This document shows, piece after piece, positions 56,666-64,000 of a stretch of 64,000 nt of DNA. The DNA is from Agrocybe praecox (lineage: Eukaryota; Basidiomycota; Agaricomycetes; Agaricales; Agrocybaceae): positions 3,534,001-3,598,000 of the forward strand of contig OZ024846.1 in assembly GCA_964017145.1 (NCBI GenBank). The letters run 5' to 3'. Position numbers and translations under genes: made by a program. The notes beneath the pieces were generated by a model. That model saw nothing but the letters and a program-made list of their open reading frames with translations, was not told where the DNA came from and did not search any database. Within the stretch, counting starts at the first letter, position 1; every line of letters begins with the position of its first letter.

Positions 56666-58108
56666 GTGCATTGTGGGATGTTCGTTATTGGTTTTCGTTT
56701 CCGTTCCTATGTCCGTCGCGTCCGTTCGTCCAGAGGCGCTCGATATCGGTGGATGTGCTGGATGTTGGTTTGGACTTGCTTGTTCGTTCAGTACTTCATT
56801 ACTTCAGCTAAGAGCTTCGGCCCCCAACGACAATCTCTATCTTTTGACAGCATCCCGTTCGCTCATTGTCGTCATTGCCGCTATTTCGAAATGATCAATC
56901 AAAAATATCAATGATACCAGGTCTCCCATTGAAGTTTATACTATAACTCGTTGGCATCCATGATATCCTCTTCACCTTCCCAGCTATCATCGATCGTTAC
57001 CCCAGCTACCCAATATCTCTGCTTCTTCGTTCGCCCAGCCAGTTTTCTTCTCTCGTTGACCGGGTAGACTTTCGGCGTCCACGTCCACGTTCATGGATGC
57101 GAATGTCGGGGTAATCATCTTAATAACGCCCTTAGGCCCTTCCGGCTTCATCACCAACTTTACGAACAGCTATTCCTTACTACGAACGCGACTGCATTCA
57201 AACTTCAACGCTCTACCCCACACCACACACCAAAAAAAGTATCGATATAATTAACTATTTTTATTCCTTGCGCATTTCTGTCTTTCTCCCTTACAGGAAA
57301 GCGATCTTCAACTTCGCTATATTTATTTTATTTTGTGTATCAAGAGTGTATTTTTATATACCTTCCCTCCTATCCTACGTTGCTACGTTCCTCCTCCCTC
57401 CCTTTGTCGTGTGTTATTTATTGGGATTTTTCATTCCTACGTAGATATTCTAGGATTCTTTGTCTTGGCTGTCCAACCAACCGTCTCGTCTTCGTCTTGT
57501 GTGTGCGTGTATTTGTGTTTCGTTTCATTTTTCGCTTCCGTTGAGAAATTCAAGGAAATGCCACCCGCAATCCGGATAGTAAGGCTTTTGATAAACAGGG
57601 GTATACAAGGACAAGGCATACGCCTCGCTTGGCTCCGGCACTAAAAGGTCAAACAAAGTTTGGAGAGAATATTGCAAGAACGAATTAGAGCACAGCCCTA
57701 AAATGTAGGCATCAAACCAAAATTGTATCACAGTACGACACTCCTTATTCAAATTTCCCTTGATCCACGACTTGACCTTCTTGTCATTCCTCTCCCTTAC
57801 TCCTCAATGCCACCCTTCCTCCCATGTTTGTTTGACATTAATTCGAAACAATGTTCAACCTCGCGTTGTACCATATTTCTTCCTTTCCTTCAAGTAGATA
57901 ATATTGGATCTTGTATGTTTTACAACATAATACATAGTTTGTATTATGAGAGCCAAATCTTGTCAGAGTCGAACTGCAGCATCCAGCGACTAGTAAAAGA
58001 AATTGATTTCTGGACTTTAACGTCTAAATTGTTAGCTGGGTGTTTTTACTTCCAAGGATTTTATTGTACGTACATGTATCTATGCAGGAAATTATGTTCG
58101 CTGCCCTG
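56666..58108. other. intergenic between permease and NLR copy 4
   Basis: The permease 3' UTR (56690-56760) is recognisable again after the relic at 35.1 kb. A minus-strand open frame at 57525-57752 (AYILGLCSNSFLQYSLQTLF, YYPDCGWHFLEFLNG) looks weakly protein-like and lies downstream of NLR copy 4, but has no upstream exon or homolog I can see. 57330-57550 is pyrimidine-rich. Confidence 0.35.
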
Positions 58109-60527
58109 CTAAGATTGAACCCGGTCCAGGTAATTCTTCATCTCTTGCTGAATCAGATCTTTCCGCATACCAGATGTAAAAATTTTCCACATTCTTTTAT
58201 CTCTACATTGTTGAACAAGTTGTTGAGAAAATCCAGCTCGAGGAAGGAAAAAGACTAGATAATGGAGAAGCAGAAATTTCGCGCTGATCTCGCTGTTCGT
58301 ATTGTATGGGGTGGTGTCGTTGTATGTCCATTGACCATTGTCAAAGGTCAGTACCCTTTCTTCGCGCGGGGTCAGAATATATAGGGGCTGCTTTAAACAG
58401 TATAAGGCTGCCTTTGCGTAGGCATTAGGACCTATAGGGTAGTTATTTGATTGGTCTGGATGCTGTAGAAAGCGCATAAAGTGCCGAAAATAATGAAATT
58501 TTCCGTCTTTGAGAGAAAAGGATTGAAATAGAAAGAGCGCATCATCTTCTATCCCAATGTCTTTTTGCCCGTCGGGAACAATTGGTACATACATGTCATT
58601 CCCCAGGTGACATGCGACGCATAAGAGCAGGATCGCTGCGTCGTTCTCGTAATAGTAAGGCAGCTGAGACACAAATAGCCGTTCGATATATTCTTGATGC
58701 TTCTTCTCTATTATAGCCCAGCGCTCATCCAAAGGGGCCTACGTGGAAATGTAAGGATATTAACATCAAATGAAGATTTTTCCTTACCATGCGCGGACAG
58801 AATGGAAGCCAGAACCAAAATACAAATTTTCGGAGGTCCATATGATCATCATTAGGATACCAGTTTGTCTTGTAGGCTTCTATTTCTTTGGATATAGGGC
58901 CAAGAAATAAAAACTTGTCAGCAATATTGATTAGCGAAGTTGAGCTCTGGCATAGCGGAAATTCCCTTCTGATGAATTTCCCAAAGATTTTGATTGGATT
59001 GAACCTGAGGTCTGGGAGAATTTAGTTAGAGATGTTTAAAATCTTGTGGGAACAGTCTTACCTTTAATCACCCATCGAATTATATTTGCAATATGCTCTG
59101 ATCTGTAGGCACCAATATCAAGGAAATAATCTGCAGAGCTCACGGGGTCAAGAAGGAAGTTATGAAGTGAATTGTGTAGGATTTTCACCTCCACGTTCCT
59201 GTCCGACCAGCTAGACTTCTCAACAGATACAATGGCACCTAGATCACAAACCAAAATCTCGAGCTCCTCTGGTTCCAACGACATAAATGAAGGTATGTTG
59301 ACTTTATAGCCATCATTGAATACACCATGTGAGATGATACTGAGAATATATAGGACACGCTCTTTATCTGCGGCGGAATTAAGGACCATTGTATACAGCA
59401 TATCCAATTGCGCAAAGGGTAAGTCAAATTTCGCTGGTCGTAGGTTATTCACCACATCGAGACGGTGATCGGGGCGATGCCTGGTGGATTCACAATAGCG
59501 AAATACGGTTACAGCATAAATTAATTGGCCGGATGATTTTCTGACGATTTATTCCAGAATTTCGTCGGATGGCCAAGAAGCAGGGATTTGAGATTTAAAT
59601 GGGTGGCTGGTCTTAATTTCCTCGAAACCGTCTCTGAGAAATCTGCGAATGTCGTCGTCAGGATGGAACGTGTCATCAAGATAAAGTCGTGAAAATAGCC
59701 CTTCCTTTTTCTTGGATCTGAATGCGAGATTGATCTCATTTTCAGGGCGACTGGCGATGAGAAATAGAATGGGTAGTTTAAATGTTCGGATTGCGTCTGC
59801 TATCATGCGCAGAATCTTGGCCTGCAAAACCCCGTTACCACATTCGTCGAGGCCATCTATAACAACAAGCTGCCAGGACCCCAAAGGTGATGAAACTGCC
59901 GAATAGTGAACATTCTGAAGGGGATTGATCACCAGTTGTTTAAACTGATGTTCCAATGCCTTCGTCAAAATCAAAGGGTCCGCCTCAATAGTGGAGAGTA
60001 TCTCGGCTTGAGCGGCCGGAATTTTGCAACAGATCTGGTACGCGATCGTTGCCACGAACGCTTCTGCGTCGTTCCTCGTTCCATCAGCTCTCCAAAATAT
60101 GAAAGTCGCGAGAAGGAGCTTGTTGAGAAGACACGTTTCAATGAATGATTTTGTGATGACTGATTTTCCCGCTCCTGCAGCGCCGGTTAGCCACATGATG
60201 TATTTGTCCCATGTTTCCCTGTCACAACGTTGAGCCCAGTTCTTGATCTTCTCCAGGACGGCTTTGCGGGTATTCGAATGGCATTTTGGGCGGTCGTACT
60301 CGGCATTCGAATCGTGAAAAGCGTTTGGTGCTGTAGCTTCCCTCAGAATCCTTAAAGACCCTACAGATAGTTAGATCCATAGCATGTGCGTTTAATCTTC
60401 ATTACTTGCATTTTTCTCCCTCACCCGCCACATTATGCTGGCTAAATGTACCGCCGGCCACGAAAATGTTCTGGCCAGATATAAGGGGATTATTGTTATT
60501 GGTGATAACGCGCCAATTATCGTCCAT
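58109..60527 (-). pseudogene. NLR-like NACHT ATPase, copy 4, with one in-frame stop and a GC donor
   Basis: Exons on the minus strand: 60527-60410, 60360-59062, 59011-58788, 58738-58109; introns of 49, 50 and 49 bp. The first has GCAAGT instead of GTAAGT at its donor (copy 3 has GTAAGT at the same place). The N-terminus has GQNIFVAGGTFSQHNVAGEG; Walker A GAAGAGKS at 99-106; Walker B LVVIDGLDECGNG; ILFLIASRPENEI. TAA at 59551-59549 (SDEILE*IVRKSSGQ) sits where paralogs have Ser (MESIVRKSSGQ), a single C to A change. The frame then continues to the C-terminal region (LLLCVACHLGNDMYVP, FLQHPDQSNNYPIGPNAY, LVFFLPRAGFSQQLVQQC). It is the most divergent copy and lies in the opposite orientation. 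The stop would leave the ATPase without its C-terminus. Confidence 0.85.
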
Positions 60528-60869
60528 CCCTACTGCGAAACCGAGATTCGAGAGAAAAGCAACAAGTCGGATCCTGGATGCTCGCTGATGAGGGAAAGAG
60601 AGGAACAAACCCCAGCAGCTGTCATTCAAACCCTGGAAGCCCTAAATATACATACAAGCTATGCATCAGTGGCTATGTAGTATGTATTTATATCTTGACT
60701 GCCAAAGTGTCTTAAAGTTGTTCGTTGACACAGCCTTTTATAAGGCGCTGTGCTGTATATTTGGATACCCGTAACATATGAACTCTCTGCGCCGCAATTT
60801 AATAACGGAGGAGTACAGCCAGAGCATGCGTACCACAGCCATGAATAAAAGAGAATGCCTTGAGAGGAA

Positions 60870-61400
60870 AAAGCCGGCCCGGTTAGTTGACGAAGGAGTC
60901 GGTGTTGATAAATTTAGAACGCAAAGCTCCGACAGGAGACGGCACGACGTCGGCTGTGCAATTTTTCTATATTTGGGTGTTAGGGGGTTGGCTTGCTGGC
61001 TCACGACTCCCTTTCGCTTATTCCCCCTCGACGTTCACATCTCTCTTTTTATTCCGTCTATGTACTGGTTGACGCTGGTATTCGTCTCCGGATGTTTATT
61101 TTCTCACCCCGACGCGTACATAGCCGAATCCACATCATCCTTTTCCCATTACTGCCATCGTGCGAGGCTGCTCGACGCGCTTCCGAGCCCAGCTACGCCA
61201 TACAGCTGCATACTGGACTGCTCCAACGTTCTCTCTTCTTAGGCCCTCTTTGGGCCTCCTTTGACACGTCTTTGCGTAAGGTGTATTGATTACATTCTGA
61301 CTGTGCACAGGGTATTTGGTTCTTCATTAGCTTTTCCAACGCCAACTATGCACTCTCCGCCGTTATGAACCCCCAACGGCACCCGCACGAGTGAATGTGA
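60870..61400 (+). pseudogene. permease relic (R9)
   Basis: On the plus strand, 60935-61080 is the exon 3-like module (ggcacgacgtcggctgtgca, tatatttgggtgttaggggg) shared with relics at 26.2, 36.8, 47.2 and 49.6 kb. 61310-61394 reads IWFFISFSNANYALSAVMNP, matching IWSYIGFSNVNYALSEVKNP at the start of exon 4, and then ends in a stop. Head-to-head with NLR copy 4. Confidence 0.55.
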
Positions 61401-61539
61401 TCTCTTTTTGTTGCTCGTACGTCCTCCTTTATTCCCTGTATACGAATTGAAGTCGAATTTTTCTACTTGGATAGGCGCGAACACCAGAGGGAAAATATAA
61501 AGCGGTCGAGATTTGCTCTGGGTAGTTGGGCGATGTTTG

Positions 61540-63240
61540 AGCCTGGGGGAACTTAGATTGGGTTGCGTGGACAAAGGAGGCTACGAAGTATCATCCCCTT
61601 CCATGGAAAAAAGATATGTTATAGAGGCATTGGTGCCCCTGTCAGCAACAAACATACATACAACCTCCCTTGTGTCCTCGTTCGGCAATTGTGCGCTTTT
61701 CCTCCTCTTCGTTTGGATCCACACCCCGCCCTCGACAATCTGATTATTTCCAGCGTCTTCATCATATCTCCATTGCTCTCCATACCCTCAGAGCCTTTCA
61801 GTATTCCACACCCTCGTTGGAAACGGCAGACGTTGGCACACAAAAAGGCGACGAGCACTCTCACAAACGGCTGGGCTTTCGTCATTGTCGTCCTCACCCC
61901 CGCCTACATACACTCACAAGTACGCTCCCTTCGTTTCGTCTCGCTTCATCTTGACTCAACGGAGTACTTATACGCTTGTTGATAGAGGTCCTTCCTTCCT
62001 TCCTTTTCCCCTCGTCGCCCTTTCGTCCATCCATCCATCCATCCACCTTTCGGGTAGTGTACCGTACGCTTTGGTAGTTCTTTTCCTCTTTTAGCTTTTC
62101 TTTGACGAGGTTTCTCGCCTATGTCGTCATGTTCCTCCTCCCCACACCACTTCCACCCCCTTCATCACTCGCTTATTTCCACTTCTCATTCCCAGTTCCT
62201 CAACTACCAACCCAGCCACCAACATACAGGCTGTAAATCAACGATGCCCTTCCCAACAAACTCCTTAACGAACGAAAGATTACCAACACACGTTACCTCT
62301 CTCACGCACAAGTCCAAGGCTACCCACTCACGACCCCTCCAAGGAGAAGGTCGTCCGAGTTAAACAAGTCTGCGCGGACGCGGATGCCGACGAACGACAC
62401 GCAGATGGAGGATACGCAGATCGATACGATGCGATTAATGGGCTGTTTAGCGCGTTGTTTATCATTTTTAATAGAATTATGGGGACGGTGAGTTTTCTTC
62501 TTTCGTTTGAGGTTTTTTCATTTCGTTCTTGGAGCTTGATGTTTTGGATGTTTTGGGTTAGAAGGCGTTGAGGACGTCGATGGGTCAGCTCCAACGATGA
62601 CGTCGTCCATCTATGTTGAGCTTGTCGACTTCGATTCTTCCCATTCCATCGTATGACCCTAAGCACCCTCCTTCAGTGTACTTTCCACTCTAAGTTCTAT
62701 CCACAACTCAAGCGGAATTGTCGGTTTATTGCTGTACGTCTCCCTCCTCCTCTCCTTCCTACCCACTAACCCGCTTTCAACCAGGTTCATGTGGTTCATC
62801 GGCGCCATAATCACCGCCGCAGGCATGCAAGTCTACTGTAGGGTACGCACCCAGCGTACACCTGGAAATCCCACAAACGCGGTGTTTCAACGCGTACCCA
62901 AGTGCGCATTCCCACGCACTTGATGCGTCTTAGTTAATCAGCGGACTTGGTTATTTTTTATTATTTTTCATCGTTCTCTGGCCATTGTCGCACCATTCTC
63001 TTCCTATACCCTCGCTTCCTCGTCTCGTGCAAGTTCGACCGAAATGCTATCCTACTAGCTTGGGCCGCAGGGAATTCCTTGGTATTCGGGGACTAAATCA
63101 TCCTCGCTGCGCAGGTTGAGCGACACGATGGGCTTGGGGATATGAGTTGAGGAGGGATAGTGAGGTTGGAGAAGACGCATTGAAATGGGGAATACTTGCG
63201 AGATTGGCGGGAAGGTCGGTGGGTTGCATATTTTCGACGT
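61540..63240 (+). pseudogene. permease relic (R10), nearly full layout but deleted
   Basis: Plus strand: 61690-61740 carries FLLFVWIHTPPSTI of the upstream module. 62244 onward is the N-terminus (MPFPTNSLTNERLPTHVTSL). 62438-62486 resembles the end of exon 1 (GLFSALFIIFNRIMGT), followed by intron 1. 62690-62735 is exon 2-like, and 62787-62840 exon 3 (FMWFIGAIITAAGMQVY). About 160 bp of foreign sequence follows, then YPRFLVSCKFDRNAILLAWA and AGNSLVFGD with a stop. At 63130 it jumps to the C-terminus (GYELRRDSEVGEDALKWGIL, then ARLAGR). The middle of the protein is deleted. Confidence 0.7.
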
Positions 63241-64000
63241 TCGCGTCATCGCCCATCGACGTCTCAATTCGTCTATGGTTTGCGATCCTATCGACACCTT
63301 CAAAACGAACGCTATACTTACCACCACCATAACTTGAGGTAAAGTATCAACGATATATCCCTGCTCCCTTTCTTCCCCGAGACGACGGAAACGTGAAACG
63401 ATATAACCTTCCCATGCATGTTCTCTCGTCTTCGTCTTCCCGATGTCGTTACCGTCATGACTACCCACTATTCCCCCCTTATCCCATGTCACTCCCTTCT
63501 TTCTAGACGATAATATATCTTCCCTACTCATATCCTCATTTTATCCTTACTTAGTCATACATAATCTTACTTTTCTGCATAACTAGAAGTCTTGGGACGC
63601 AATTTATGCAATACGCTAGTTCTCGCTTCTTGTCATCTCATCTCATCTTTTTTTCTCTCCTCCAGTCCATTCTTCAAATTCCATACTTTTACCCTCATAT
63701 TCACAGCAGGACGCGCTGAAATTTATTTAGGGACTTAATCCTTGACCCTCAATGATTTCATCTGGTACCCTCATAACCTTTTTTTTCTCATCAACCCACG
63801 TTGAATGTGGACGCGGACGTTGGTATGTCGATAAACCTACACCCCTCTCGCCACCACCACCACCACCACCATGACCATCAAAGGAAACTGAGCTTTCTCA
63901 GCTCATGCGTCTACGCATCTCCACCATCCTCGTTGGGTCTTTCAAATCCACTCACAGAGCCGTATACGACCAACCTCCCGCCCTCATTGGAACTCGGCGC
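63241..64000. other. intergenic to the right edge
   Basis: No supported gene. The minus-strand open frame at 63055-63531 overlaps the permease relic and lacks features. A (cac)n run lies at 63852-63871. Confidence 0.35.

Overview
The window looks like a scaffold interior from an agaricomycete (mushroom-forming basidiomycete) genome. The evidence is multi-exon genes with 47-65 bp GT-AG introns, F-box and BTB/POZ proteins of basidiomycete type, a Ty3/Gypsy retrotransposon, and NACHT (STAND/NLR-like) P-loop ATPases with the 'GGTFTQ' N-terminus and the 'FDPPKCHPNTR' linker that I associate with agaricomycete NLR-like proteins. There are no operons, CRISPR arrays, rRNA genes or convincing functional tRNA genes. 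It is a mobile-element-rich region where most genes are duplicated, interrupted or carry stop codons.

Layout. 0-0.1 kb: end of an unknown gene. 0.7-5.3 kb: a foldback element with about 1.5 kb inverted arms made of two minisatellites, broken by a 200-N scaffold gap flanked by near-identical 525 bp direct repeats (probably an unmerged contig overlap). 5.6-13.8 kb: an F-box gene split by a TIR element, unknown multi-exon genes, and a BTB/POZ gene with two in-frame stops. 15.7-26.3 kb: a decayed permease copy split by a 9.1 kb Ty3/Gypsy element (173 bp LTRs, one difference). That element's RT is itself split by a 2.7 kb DNA transposon with a 9 bp target duplication, which holds a further TIR element and a tRNA-like sequence. 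26.9-29.9 kb: a second foldback element related at its tips to the first.

From 30 to 63 kb the region alternates between two families. The first has four NLR-like genes (29975-32523 +, 39170-41776 +, 50897-53427 +, 58109-60527 -) plus a fifth relic (32764-34259), all with the same 4-exon, phase 1/1/0 design: short N-terminal motif, NACHT ATPase, then a conserved C-terminal region that I cannot match to WD40, ankyrin or TPR repeats. Copies 2 and 3 are open; copies 1 and 4 each carry exactly one in-frame stop. The second family is a MUP1/LAT-type amino-acid permease: one intact 6-exon, 587-residue gene (54416-56665 +) and about nine decayed, internally deleted or chimeric copies, mostly on the minus strand next to the NLR genes.

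The simplest reading is repeated segmental duplication of an NLR + permease block, followed by decay of the permease copies and turnover of the NLR copies, with transposons inserting throughout. NLR proteins of this kind are known or suspected in fungal non-self recognition and regulated cell death; that role is inference here. The best candidate for something undescribed is the NLR family's conserved C-terminal region with its N-terminal motif.
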